The position numbers and the translations under genes were made by a program. DNA of 64,000 bases from Mongoliibacter ruber (GTDB lineage Bacteria > Bacteroidota > Bacteroidia > Cytophagales > Cyclobacteriaceae). Below the pieces are notes generated by a model. That model saw only the letters and a list, made by a program, of their open reading frames with translations. It was not told the DNA's origin and made no database searches. Positions 9,033-17,960 of this stretch are shown here, piece by piece (position 1 is the stretch's first letter; every line of letters starts with the position of its first letter). Location of the stretch: NCBI RefSeq assembly GCF_003003005.1, contig NZ_PVTR01000005.1, positions 1 through 64,000 on the forward strand, written 5' to 3'.

Positions 9033-9917
9033 ATGTCTGATCTTTTCAATAATTCTTCGGATTTCGAAGATATAGTATTTCCCCCAAAAAAAACACTCAC
9101 TTGCAGAGGAAAGCTTGTTTTATTGGATGTCCCCTTGATAATGGGAATTTTGAATGTTACTCCTGATTCCTTTTTTGATAAAAGCAGGATAAGCAAAAAC
9201 AAAGAAGATTTGCTTGAAAGGTCTGAAAAGATGCTTCTGGAAGGAGCGGATATCTTGGATGTAGGAGGTTACAGTAGCAGACCAGGGGCTGATGAAGTCA
9301 GCGTTCAAGAGGAATTGGACAGGGTCATTCCCGCAATTGAAACGATAAGATCAAGTTTCCCTGACAGCTTAATTTCTATTGACACCTTCAGATCAGAGGT
9401 GGCTTCAAGAGCCATAAATTCCGGAGCAGATATAGTCAACGATATCTCTGCCGGTGAATTGGATCCGGAAATGATCCCAACTGTAGGCAAACTTTCCGTA
9501 CCGTATATCGCCATGCATATGAAGGGAAACCCCCAGACTATGCAGCAACAAACGGGTTACGAAAATATTCTACTTGAAATGAGTATGTATTTTTCAGGAA
9601 AAATCAAAAAATGCTTGAAAGCTGGCATAAAAGATGTAATAATCGATCCAGGTTTCGGTTTTTCTAAAACTTTGGAACAAAACTATTGGATTCTCAAAAA
9701 TTTATCTTATTTTAAGACAATTCAGGCACCAATTTTAGCCGGTATTTCTAGAAAGTCAATGATATATAAAAAATTGCAGCTGACGGCCGAAAATTCGCTA
9801 AACGGTACCACCGCCTTAAATATGTTTGCATTGACTCAAGGTGCAAACCTTCTTAGGGTTCATGACGTGAAAGAAGCTAAACAAACTGTAACACTATACA
9901 AACAACTCTACCCTTGA
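9033..9917 (+). CDS. folP: dihydropteroate synthase
   Basis: 294 residues. Condenses dihydropterin pyrophosphate with p-aminobenzoate in folate synthesis. Family motifs occur in order: MGILNVTPDSF, DVGGYSSRPGA (pterin/sulfonamide-site loops), SIDTFR, NDIS, HMKGNPQTMQ, DPGFGFSK, GISRKS and LRVHDV. All expected catalytic loops are present and the length is typical. The stop TGA overlaps the cdaA start by four bases (TTGA). The divergent DUF1599 gene begins only 14 bases upstream, so the folP promoter must lie within or very near that gene's 5' end. Confidence 0.96.
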   Translation: MSDLFNNSSDFEDIVFPPKKTLTCRGKLVLLDVPLIMGILNVTPDSFFDKSRISKNKEDLLERSEKMLLEGADILDVGGYSSRPGADEVSVQEELDRVIPAIETIRSSFPDSLISIDTFRSEVASRAINSGADIVNDISAGELDPEMIPTVGKLSVPYIAMHMKGNPQTMQQQTGYENILLEMSMYFSGKIKKCLKAGIKDVIIDPGFGFSKTLEQNYWILKNLSYFKTIQAPILAGISRKSMIYKKLQLTAENSLNGTTALNMFALTQGANLLRVHDVKEAKQTVTLYKQLYP

Positions 9918-10795
9918 ATCTACTTTTCAAAATAGGATTTTTAGACATTTCCATCGTGAATCTGATCGATATCACCTTGGTGAGTGTCCTTATTTACCAA
10001 GTATATAAGCTGCTCAGGGGAAGTGTTGCCATCAAGATCTTTTTAGGGTTTTTATCCATTTATTTGGTTTACCTGATGGTAAGTGCACTTCGAATGGAGC
10101 TGCTATCTATCATCTTGGGACAATTTATGGGGGTTGGTATTATTGCTGCTATCATAATCTTTGCTCCCGAAATCAGAAAATTCCTTTTAATCATTGGAAG
10201 ATCTTCTTTTTTATCAAATGAAAACCTACTGCAAGAACTCCTCTTTTGGCGAAAAAGAGAAACTCAAGCTTTCAATATTAATCCAATTATCGAAGCCGCA
10301 AAGAGTCTTTCAGGTACAAATACAGGAGCTTTGATGGTCTTATCAAGTAATTCTGAACTGAAGTTTTATGCTGAAAGTGGTGATATTTTGGATGCCTTGG
10401 TATCCAAAAGGCTGTTGATTTCCATATTCAACAAATACAGTCCTTTGCATGATGGTGCCGTAATTATCCATAATGGAAAAGTGAAAGCCGCCCGCTGTAT
10501 ATTGCCAGTCACGGAAAGAGATGTACCAGCTCAATTTGGCTTAAGACACCGTGCAGCAATAGGCATGTCTGAAGCAACAGAAACACTTGTATTGATCATT
10601 TCGGAAGAAACAGGGCAAGTATCTCTGGCCAAAAATGGAAAAATCTTGCATAACCTATCTTTTCAGGAAGTCAGGGAGTTTATCAACGATTACTTAACAG
10701 GGGTCGATATCGATGACAAGTTTGAGCCAATATCAGCCTACGAGAGAAGGCAAATCAAGAAAAGGGCAAGTAGCGGCAGTGCTACAAATGTTTAA
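9914..10795 (+). CDS. cdaA: diadenylate cyclase CdaA
   Basis: 293 residues. Makes cyclic di-AMP from two ATP. Three N-terminal membrane helices (about 12-34, 38-58, 66-85) precede a DAC domain. The catalytic motifs are DGA (180-182, within SPLHDGAVII) and RHR (211-213, within RHRAAIG). The start is TTG 9914, overlapping the folP stop as TTGA; the family N terminus (LFKIGFL before the first helix) requires this start, and the next candidate GTG would remove it. The folP-cdaA order recurs in Bacteroidota. A terminator follows. Confidence 0.95.
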   Translation: MNLLFKIGFLDISIVNLIDITLVSVLIYQVYKLLRGSVAIKIFLGFLSIYLVYLMVSALRMELLSIILGQFMGVGIIAAIIIFAPEIRKFLLIIGRSSFLSNENLLQELLFWRKRETQAFNINPIIEAAKSLSGTNTGALMVLSSNSELKFYAESGDILDALVSKRLLISIFNKYSPLHDGAVIIHNGKVKAARCILPVTERDVPAQFGLRHRAAIGMSEATETLVLIISEETGQVSLAKNGKILHNLSFQEVREFINDYLTGVDIDDKFEPISAYERRQIKKRASSGSATNV

Positions 10796-10801
10796 AAGCA
10801 A

Positions 10802-10844
10802 AAAGGTCTGAGAGGTATTGAAACCCATCAGACCTTTATTTTTT
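10802..10844 (+). terminator. Rho-independent terminator after cdaA
   Basis: AAAGGTCTGA (10802-10811) pairs with TCAGACCTTT (10828-10837) and is followed by ATTTTTT. It begins 7 bases past the cdaA stop. Confidence 0.85.
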
Positions 10845-10984
10845 GCATAAATAACACAAATAACTCCAGTATACCAACAAATACCAACCCCCAATATCAA
10901 TAGTATCAAGTATCGAAAGCTAAATAGACTAGCTTGATTTAATTTGTAGGAAAAAAGAGTACATGCTATGTTTTTTTGGTTTTT

Positions 10985-11863
10985 CTAAAGGATATTCAAG
11001 GATTGTTCCTTGATTTTTTCCAACTCATCCTTCATGGCCACTACATGTTGCTGCATATTTGCATCATTGGCTTTTGAACCGATTGTATTGATTTCTCTGC
11101 CTATTTCCTGAGAAATAAAACCCAGTTTTTTACCCTGAGCACTACCTTCTTCCAAATTCTTTTGGAAATAGTCCAAGTGTGTGCCTAGCCTTACAATCTC
11201 CTCAGTGATGTCAATCTTCTCAAAATAGTAAATCAACTCTTGTTCAAACCTGTTTTTATCAAACTCATTCTCCTCAACCCAATCTTTGAAATTATTACTG
11301 ATTCTATCCCTGATTCGATTTTTACGGATTGGATCAAGCTGGATGATTTCTTCAAGTCCTGTTCTGATGACCCCTATGTTCTCTGTGAATTTCTTCATCA
11401 AAGTATTCCCTTCATCTTGCCTAAAGTCATTACAGTTTTCAAGTGCCTCTTCTATTACTTTTTTGATTAAATCCCAATTGCCAGTATCCGACTTTTTTTC
11501 CACCACATTGGAGACAACATTGGCTGATTGAAGGGCTATCTTAAACAAATCATTCACCTCAGTCCCCACTTTCAAGGCAAGGTTCTGGTACTTTAATATA
11601 TAGGCTTCAAAGAGTTCTTCATTGATCTGTATGGGTAGATCATGTCCAGTCTTATCCAAAAACTCTACTGAGAGATTCACTTTACCTCTATCCAAAACCT
11701 TGGAAACAATATTCCTGATTTCTAGCTCTTTATCAGAAATCTGCCTTGGAGACCTTATAGTCAGGTCTAAAAATTTAGAATTAAGCGTCTTGACCTCCAC
11801 ACTTATCAGGAGGTCATCATTCTCATAGCTGGCAGACCCATAGCCTGTCATTGATTTAATCAT
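10985..11863 (-). CDS. YicC-family endoribonuclease
   Basis: 292 residues, full length. The N-terminal hallmark MIKSMTGYGSA and the C-terminal DUF1732 segment (GSKANDANMQQHVVAMKDE) define the YicC family, whose characterised members are RNA endonucleases affecting small-RNA turnover. The central part is helical and charged. It follows the large propeller-barrel gene by 18 bases on the same strand and could be cotranscribed with it, though no functional link is evident. Confidence 0.93.
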   Translation of the reverse strand: MIKSMTGYGSASYENDDLLISVEVKTLNSKFLDLTIRSPRQISDKELEIRNIVSKVLDRGKVNLSVEFLDKTGHDLPIQINEELFEAYILKYQNLALKVGTEVNDLFKIALQSANVVSNVVEKKSDTGNWDLIKKVIEEALENCNDFRQDEGNTLMKKFTENIGVIRTGLEEIIQLDPIRKNRIRDRISNNFKDWVEENEFDKNRFEQELIYYFEKIDITEEIVRLGTHLDYFQKNLEEGSAQGKKLGFISQEIGREINTIGSKANDANMQQHVVAMKDELEKIKEQSLNIL

Positions 11864-11881
11864 GTCTTTCGAAAATAAATA

Positions 11882-14800
11882 TTAGAAATTATAACCCAAG
11901 GTAACATAAAATCTTAAATCTTCTCTTGCATAATTCCTGACCGGTTGTGCCAAATCAAATTTGAAATAGTAATTGAGAAGTACTGTCCTTAGGCCTGCTC
12001 CATAACTCTGAAGCCAAGGGTTATTAAAATTATTGATCGTAATGGTAAAAGGTGAACCTGGAGTGGTGATAACTTCCGTATTTTGGTCATTCACCCTCTC
12101 CCAAGGTGCTGCATCATTCCATGCCGAACCTACATCATAAAAACCTACAAGTTGGAAATTTTTCACAAAATTGGATGTAATATTCCCTCTTGACAGGTAC
12201 GAAAATAAAGGAATCCTCAACTCAGTGGTAAACGTCATCACATTTCTTCCCCTGATTTCATCAAAAGAATACCCTCTTAAGTCTACAAATTCTGCAAATA
12301 AAATATTTGAATTTTCTAAAGCATTAGGGTTCCTGACTGGAGAGTTCTCTGGTCTGTTGGAAGGCGGATTGTAGAACTGATTGAACAACCAATTATCCAT
12401 ACCCCCTACTAGATAATTTTGGGGATTATTCCCAAAGAATGAACCTACATAAAGTCTGGAAGCCAATATGATATTTTTATGTATTTTTTGATAATTCCTG
12501 ACGTCTAAATATGCATTAGAAAAAGACCTTTCACCCCTGTTCAAACCCTGGAAATTAGCATAACCTACTTTGGCCTTGAAGCCTTCCTGCATGTACAATC
12601 CAAGCTGATCTGTTTTGTCAATCACAAATTCTGCCCGACCACCTGCGTATTGAACGTCCAACCTATTTTGCTCAGGAACCTGACCTCTCAAAACAGAATC
12701 CGGATTCAGGTTGAAGTATTGGCTTCTGGCTACAAATGGCGCTACTGTCACTCTAGAATGAACTGTCAAAGGATAAGAAAACCCAAGTTCGGTCTTATTC
12801 AACACATACCTCTGATTCAGGTCACCTTGGAATAGTTGAATGGCTCTCCTATCATACCTAAAACGTACATCAATACGCTGCTTACGGTACTCGTATTCAA
12901 AATAAATATCACTTCCTGACCTGAAATCCAAAGGGAACATTAGACCTCCTTGAAACACATGATTATCCAACAAATCCGTCATTTTCCCAGACAAACCCAA
13001 TCCAAATCCTCTTAAAGGATCAACTACCCAGTCATTGCTCAAACTGGTAGTAATAAACTGAGGTGTCATCCTTCTAGGACCCGTCACTCTCTTTTGTGAG
13101 CTTTGTCTCCTAAAATTCTCAAGGAGATTACTTCTTGTGCCTAAGACGCCCTGGGATCGAGATGCTTGTTGCGGCTGTGCAACCAGTTGAGGGATAGTGT
13201 CAAAAACGTAATTATCTGTATCAATACCAGCTCTTCTTTCGAACCTCAATCTTTCTGTATTGATACTCCCGGTCAAACTTCTGGGCTGTGGTACTGTATC
13301 TTGCTCAAGAGGTTGGGTCTCAATGGGAACTTGTTGTGTAGGCGTAGGTTGCTGAGCCCTAGGTGTCGTTGGCGTAATTCCGATCATAAGGTCCTCCAAG
13401 CGAAGTGCTTGGGTAGTATCTCTGGCCAATTCTTGTGATTCTCCAGCCAATTCCTCAAGTTTTTCTTCCTGCTCTTCTAATTCTTTTTCCAATGCCGCTT
13501 CGTTGACTATCTCTTCAATCTCCTCCAGTTCTTCCTCAATTACAGTTTCTTCGACCTCTTCCTCAGACTGCTCTGTTTGTTGTCTCAATGGTCTTCTGCT
13601 TCTCAGTTGACCTATAGCTTCCTCTACGGTCTCCGTACTTTCTTCTTCTACAGGTTGTTCTGTCCTTCTTGTAGACATTCTTTCATTGAGTGTCCTGGCT
13701 TGTGTCAGCTGTACTCTAGGCGTACTTGGCGTAAATTGGTCTGCATTTGAATAAGCCTCTAAAATTAGTCGGCTTTGGTTTCCATCTCGGACAGAAAAGG
13801 CAACTCTATTTAAAGAAGAGATGTAATCAAAAGATTCTATACTTCTATTCCATGCTGAAACCTGACTTGCAATCCCGTTGGATATCGTCAATCGCATCAA
13901 GTTATTGATACCGCTTTGATCACTCAACATCAAAATATTGTTTGAGTTGAGCACCCTTGGTCTGAGATTCTTGGTGTTCAGGTTTGTCAGCTTGGTTGTA
14001 TTCAAAGAGTCAAGAAGGTCTACTTTAAATAGATTAAAATATTCCGGTAATAATTTGACATCCGGCGCACGGGTAAGTAAAGAGTCTGGAATTTCGGTGA
14101 AATTGGAGGAATAAATAATAGTAGAATCATTCAAAAACACAGGATGCAGGTTATCAAAAACATCATTGGTCAATCTCCTACCCTGCCCTCTGGTGTTTAG
14201 GGTAAAAACATCAGTCTTTCCATTGGCAATGGCGGATAGCACCATATTTCTACCCGTACTATTGAAATCCAAACTTAAGATCTGTGTAATATTTCGTAAG
14301 AAAATCCTATCCTGAAAAGACCCGTCAATAGCTCGGACTCTTAAAGTGGTAGTTCCTCTCCTGTGAGTTGCCACCGCTAAGTTTAAGGTATCTCTCCATG
14401 CGATCACAGGAGAAAGGGTATTGACCGGTAAATCATTTGTCTTGGCACCTCCCGAAAACAGCGTCCTTTCTGTTCCTGATGACAATTGTCTCACTTGTAT
14501 CTTATACCTGCCGCCATTATTGATCACATAAGCAAGATGCTTTCCATCAGGACTGAATTTGATATCATTTATAATTCCAAAATGCTTTGAATTGGTACTG
14601 GTGATTTCATTGGAAAAGTTTACTTCTTTGAATGTCGTAAAAACCGGCTCACTGGTGCTTTCATAGAATTGCCTCCATTGATCTGTAAAGCTTTTATAAT
14701 TCAGGCCTATGGTGTTTGCTATACTATTTTCTTCATTTCTGTTGATCCTGCTCAGATTGAGGATACTCGAGACATACCTCCTGCCATATTTTTCTACTAT

Positions 14801-15469
14801 GAAATTCCAGATCGACTGACCGAGGAGGCTCGCTTCCTTGTCCTTCAACCTGTGGATTTTTATATTTTTATTGTTTTTGAAATAATGTCTTGCAAAATCA
14901 TCCATTTCCTTACTCCAACCATAAGCGAGGTATTTGGCGGCACCATCAAGATACCAATCAGGGAAACTGTTGATCAGATTGGACTGAAATGCATCCGCAA
15001 TGGTAGATCCATACAACATCTCCTCTATGATAACTTTGGAAGTGGTGTAAATCAGATCCTGCTTGAATTGATCCCATGTACCAGGAAATGCTACTTCTCC
15101 CAAAAGCCGGCTAAAAAAAGTCTGCCCATCAATGGTGAATTCGTCTTTGTTCAGGTCAAGGTTACTTTGACGGATTTCTTCTTTGGAATTATAAATGAAA
15201 ATTTTAGGCTTGGTATACGCCACATACCCAATCATTTGGGTAAGACGGTCAAACTCAGCCTCAAGGTAATCAATGGCCATTCTGGCATTGTTCATACCCC
15301 CATCATAGTAATACACTTCAAAATTATTCGAGGTGTAATTGTACCATTCTATATTTTTATGTTGTATACGGTTCTTTCCAAAACGTTCCCCATCAAATTG
15401 CGCAAAAGCCTGGCCTGAAGCCAGAATTAAAAAACCGATGATGAGGTGACTTAAAATCCTACTTTTCAT
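11882..15469 (-). CDS. large secreted propeller-barrel protein with degenerate peptidase-like N terminus
   Basis: 1195 residues. A signal peptide (1-23, ending AFAQ) is followed by a domain (about 30-280) resembling MA-type metallopeptidases but lacking HExxH (VIIEEMLYG instead), with the downstream PDWYLDGAAKYLAYG segment kept. Residues about 290-600 look like a TolB-type propeller (for example IKFSPDGKHLAYVINNGG). Residues about 610-790 are Glu/Gln/Pro/Thr-rich and probably disordered. Residues about 850-1195 form an Omp85/BamA-like barrel ending FYVTLGYNF. It is probably an outer-membrane protein with a periplasmic or surface propeller. The function is unknown; protease activity is unlikely. 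Confidence 0.85.
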   Translation of the reverse strand: MKSRILSHLIIGFLILASGQAFAQFDGERFGKNRIQHKNIEWYNYTSNNFEVYYYDGGMNNARMAIDYLEAEFDRLTQMIGYVAYTKPKIFIYNSKEEIRQSNLDLNKDEFTIDGQTFFSRLLGEVAFPGTWDQFKQDLIYTTSKVIIEEMLYGSTIADAFQSNLINSFPDWYLDGAAKYLAYGWSKEMDDFARHYFKNNKNIKIHRLKDKEASLLGQSIWNFIVEKYGRRYVSSILNLSRINRNEENSIANTIGLNYKSFTDQWRQFYESTSEPVFTTFKEVNFSNEITSTNSKHFGIINDIKFSPDGKHLAYVINNGGRYKIQVRQLSSGTERTLFSGGAKTNDLPVNTLSPVIAWRDTLNLAVATHRRGTTTLRVRAIDGSFQDRIFLRNITQILSLDFNSTGRNMVLSAIANGKTDVFTLNTRGQGRRLTNDVFDNLHPVFLNDSTIIYSSNFTEIPDSLLTRAPDVKLLPEYFNLFKVDLLDSLNTTKLTNLNTKNLRPRVLNSNNILMLSDQSGINNLMRLTISNGIASQVSAWNRSIESFDYISSLNRVAFSVRDGNQSRLILEAYSNADQFTPSTPRVQLTQARTLNERMSTRRTEQPVEEESTETVEEAIGQLRSRRPLRQQTEQSEEEVEETVIEEELEEIEEIVNEAALEKELEEQEEKLEELAGESQELARDTTQALRLEDLMIGITPTTPRAQQPTPTQQVPIETQPLEQDTVPQPRSLTGSINTERLRFERRAGIDTDNYVFDTIPQLVAQPQQASRSQGVLGTRSNLLENFRRQSSQKRVTGPRRMTPQFITTSLSNDWVVDPLRGFGLGLSGKMTDLLDNHVFQGGLMFPLDFRSGSDIYFEYEYRKQRIDVRFRYDRRAIQLFQGDLNQRYVLNKTELGFSYPLTVHSRVTVAPFVARSQYFNLNPDSVLRGQVPEQNRLDVQYAGGRAEFVIDKTDQLGLYMQEGFKAKVGYANFQGLNRGERSFSNAYLDVRNYQKIHKNIILASRLYVGSFFGNNPQNYLVGGMDNWLFNQFYNPPSNRPENSPVRNPNALENSNILFAEFVDLRGYSFDEIRGRNVMTFTTELRIPLFSYLSRGNITSNFVKNFQLVGFYDVGSAWNDAAPWERVNDQNTEVITTPGSPFTITINNFNNPWLQSYGAGLRTVLLNYYFKFDLAQPVRNYAREDLRFYVTLGYNF

Positions 15470-15517
15470 TCTATGTATTCGCTTGGATTTAAATATACTT
15501 AAAAATACTATTTATGT

Positions 15518-16561
15518 TCATTTAACCCGATTAATGTTTACTTCTTTTTGTGGTTCATTCCCCTCTACCAACAATTCAATCATCATTTTACTAAAATATG
15601 GAGCCAATGAAACACCTTTAGCACCAAGTCCATTGAAAATGTAAACGTTTTCATGTTCAGGATGTTTTCCTAAAAATGGTCTTCTATCTTTGGTGGCCGG
15701 CCTTATTCCTGTCTTGTGCACAATTACTTCTGCCTCTTTTTCCTTGATTAGTTTTTCCAATTTTTCTAACAACTCATTTTTTGCTCGTTCTGTTGGACCT
15801 GTATCCAAATCATGCCATGAATAAGTAGACCCAACTCTTTTTAGACCATTTTCTAATGATATACGAAACACACCCCTATTTATGATAGTGTCAGGTGTGA
15901 ATTCTTGTTGTAAATCCAGAATTTCCCCTTTTACCGGAGCAAAAGGCAGCTTTGCAAAAAACCTACTCTCTAAAGCCCCAAGTCCGTTACAATAAACAAT
16001 CGCCTTGGCTTTAATATCCCCATAAGTCACCTGATCTTGGCTTAACTCCAGTCTTTCCTCTTCAAATCTCTCTTGTTTCAAACAACCTTTCGAAATCAAA
16101 AATGCGGAATACGCATCCAACAGTGCATTGATATCCAAGAATCCTGAGTTCTTGAGTAAAATCCCGCCAAAGGGATTCTGAACTTCTTCGAAAAGCGGTG
16201 TTGTTACTATTTTTTCAAAATATGCCTGCATACCTGGATCCCCGCTATGTCCCATCCACTCGTTTTGTTCTTCTATAGATAAGAATGGGCGATAAATACT
16301 TCTTTTATGAAGAAAATTTTCACCCAATAGCTCCTCCATCCTCTCATAAAAAAGCTCTATTTCAGGAAAAAGCTGGTCTGCCAACCAGGTTTTCACCATT
16401 TTTTTCCCAGTAACAGGATTGTACAAACCCGCTGCAATTCGGCTACTTTTATTTTCTTCAGGCAGATCGATGATGACAAAAGACTTATTGGCCTCCATCA
16501 ATCGAAATGACAAGACAGTCCCTGCCAGCCCTTGTCCAATGAGTAAAAAATCTACTTCCAT
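15518..16561 (-). CDS. FAD-dependent oxidoreductase (DAO family)
   Basis: About 347 residues. The N terminus holds the dinucleotide-binding glycine motif GQGLAG in a beta-alpha-beta unit (DFLLIGQGLAGTVLSFRL), and the C-terminal FAD contact resembles FNGLGAKGVSLAPY. This is the D-amino-acid oxidase/glycine oxidase fold; the substrate is unknown. The ATG at 16561 is preferred over an upstream TTG at 16567. It is divergent from the metallo-hydrolase gene, with about 50 bases between starts. A second DAO-family gene occurs at 28932-30059. Confidence 0.88.
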   Translation of the reverse strand: MEVDFLLIGQGLAGTVLSFRLMEANKSFVIIDLPEENKSSRIAAGLYNPVTGKKMVKTWLADQLFPEIELFYERMEELLGENFLHKRSIYRPFLSIEEQNEWMGHSGDPGMQAYFEKIVTTPLFEEVQNPFGGILLKNSGFLDINALLDAYSAFLISKGCLKQERFEEERLELSQDQVTYGDIKAKAIVYCNGLGALESRFFAKLPFAPVKGEILDLQQEFTPDTIINRGVFRISLENGLKRVGSTYSWHDLDTGPTERAKNELLEKLEKLIKEKEAEVIVHKTGIRPATKDRRPFLGKHPEHENVYIFNGLGAKGVSLAPYFSKMMIELLVEGNEPQKEVNINRVK

Positions 16562-16614
16562 ACCCAAAATTATATTCTTTCTTCGTTATTTTGAGCTAAT
16601 CAACAAATTTCAGC

Positions 16615-17268
16615 ATGCTTCAATTAAAGACTTTTACTTTCAACCCTTTCCAGGAAAACACCTATGTGCTTTATAATGACGCTAAAGAAGCGATTATTTT
16701 TGATCCTGGATGTTATGAATCAGATGAAAAAAATGAATTGACAAAGTTTATCGAAGACGAAAACCTTCACGTAGTCATGCTCATCAACACGCATTGTCAT
16801 ATTGACCATGTGCTTGGCAATGCTTTTGTCAAAAGAAAGTACAATGTTCCTTTCCTCATTCACAAAAATGAATTGCCTGTATTGAAATCTGTGATCACCT
16901 ATGCTTCCAACTACGGTTTCCCCGCTTATGAAGAGGCAGAGGTCGACGAGTACCTGGATGAAAACAAAGACCTTTTGCTCGGTACAGAAGTGATCAAGAT
17001 GCTTTTTGTTCCGGGACACGCCCCTGGTCACTTGGTTTTCTACCATGAAGATTCAAAAATCTGTATCGCCGGAGACACACTTTTCCAAGGCAGCATAGGC
17101 AGAACAGATCTTCCTGGAGGAGATCACCAGACATTACTGGATGCCATCAAAAAAGAAATGTTTGCTCTAGCAGATGACACCAAGGTATATCCGGGCCATG
17201 GCCCCATGACCACTATTGGTTATGAAAAAGAGCATAACCCTTTTGTAGGAAAAAGAGCAAGGTTTTGA
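16615..17268 (+). CDS. MBL-fold metallo-hydrolase (glyoxalase II-like)
   Basis: 217 residues of the metallo-beta-lactamase fold. The metal-binding HxHxDH motif is THCHIDHVLGN. Further ligands are in GHAPGH and AGDTLFQGSIGRTDLPGGD, and the last His is in YPGHGPMT. The length and motifs fit the short glyoxalase-II-like hydrolases that cleave thioesters; the exact substrate cannot be read from the sequence. It is the first gene of a run with pssA, porU, porV and an M16-like gene, with its TGA sharing TTGA with the pssA start. Confidence 0.92.
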   Translation: MLQLKTFTFNPFQENTYVLYNDAKEAIIFDPGCYESDEKNELTKFIEDENLHVVMLINTHCHIDHVLGNAFVKRKYNVPFLIHKNELPVLKSVITYASNYGFPAYEEAEVDEYLDENKDLLLGTEVIKMLFVPGHAPGHLVFYHEDSKICIAGDTLFQGSIGRTDLPGGDHQTLLDAIKKEMFALADDTKVYPGHGPMTTIGYEKEHNPFVGKRARF

Positions 17269-17960
17269 GCATCAAAAAACACATTCCCAACGCCATCACA
17301 TCACTCAACCTCTTGAGTGGTATGGTGGGTATTGTATTTGTTCTGCAGGGAAAAATAGAATGGGGTGCCTATTTTATTTTACTTGCCGCTTTGTTTGATT
17401 TTTTGGATGGATTTGTGGCAAGAATGCTGAAAGTGCATTCTGAAATCGGCAAGCAACTCGACTCACTCGCCGATTTGGTCACATTTGGGGTGCTGCCTTC
17501 ATTCATTTTGTTCAAGATGGTAGACGAAAACCCGACATTTACATATTTGCCATATGTAACCTTGATTGTGGGGATTTTTTCGGCCTTGAGACTTGCCAAA
17601 TTCAATATTGACACCAGGCAAACAGACAGGTTTATCGGTGTCCCTACCCCCGCCAATGCACTATTGATCAGCACACTCCCTTTTTTTATTGCAAAATTTT
17701 CGGGGTTGGGAGAATTAATTGCACAACCGGAAAGCCTTGTGATACTGAGTATCATCATGTCCCTTTTATTGGTAGCTGAAATACCTCTTATTGCCCTCAA
17801 ATTCAAATCCTTTGGCATCAAGGAGAATATTTTTCGGTACCTGACTCTTTTGATTGGCATTGGTTGCATCATCAGCTTAGGGCTTGCAGGTATTCCGATT
17901 GTGATTATTTCTTATATTGTGCTGTCGGTCTTGGAGGGTTTGATTTCTAAAAATGCTTAA
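17265..17960 (+). CDS. pssA: CDP-diacylglycerol-serine O-phosphatidyltransferase
   Basis: 231 residues, an integral membrane enzyme making phosphatidylserine from CDP-diacylglycerol and serine. The CDP-alcohol phosphotransferase signature is exact: D48-G49-x2-A52-R53-x8-G62-x3-D66-x3-D70. About six to eight hydrophobic helices span the chain. The start is TTG 17265 (MSIKKHIPNAIT), overlapping the previous stop by four bases; family members start at this point. The 3' end overlaps porU by 8 bases. Confidence 0.94.
   Translation: MSIKKHIPNAITSLNLLSGMVGIVFVLQGKIEWGAYFILLAALFDFLDGFVARMLKVHSEIGKQLDSLADLVTFGVLPSFILFKMVDENPTFTYLPYVTLIVGIFSALRLAKFNIDTRQTDRFIGVPTPANALLISTLPFFIAKFSGLGELIAQPESLVILSIIMSLLLVAEIPLIALKFKSFGIKENIFRYLTLLIGIGCIISLGLAGIPIVIISYIVLSVLEGLISKNA

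Noticed and set aside
14669-15418. 249-codon antisense frame in the large propeller-barrel gene
   Set aside because: The minus-strand frame is a coherent signal peptide, propeller and barrel; this one has none.
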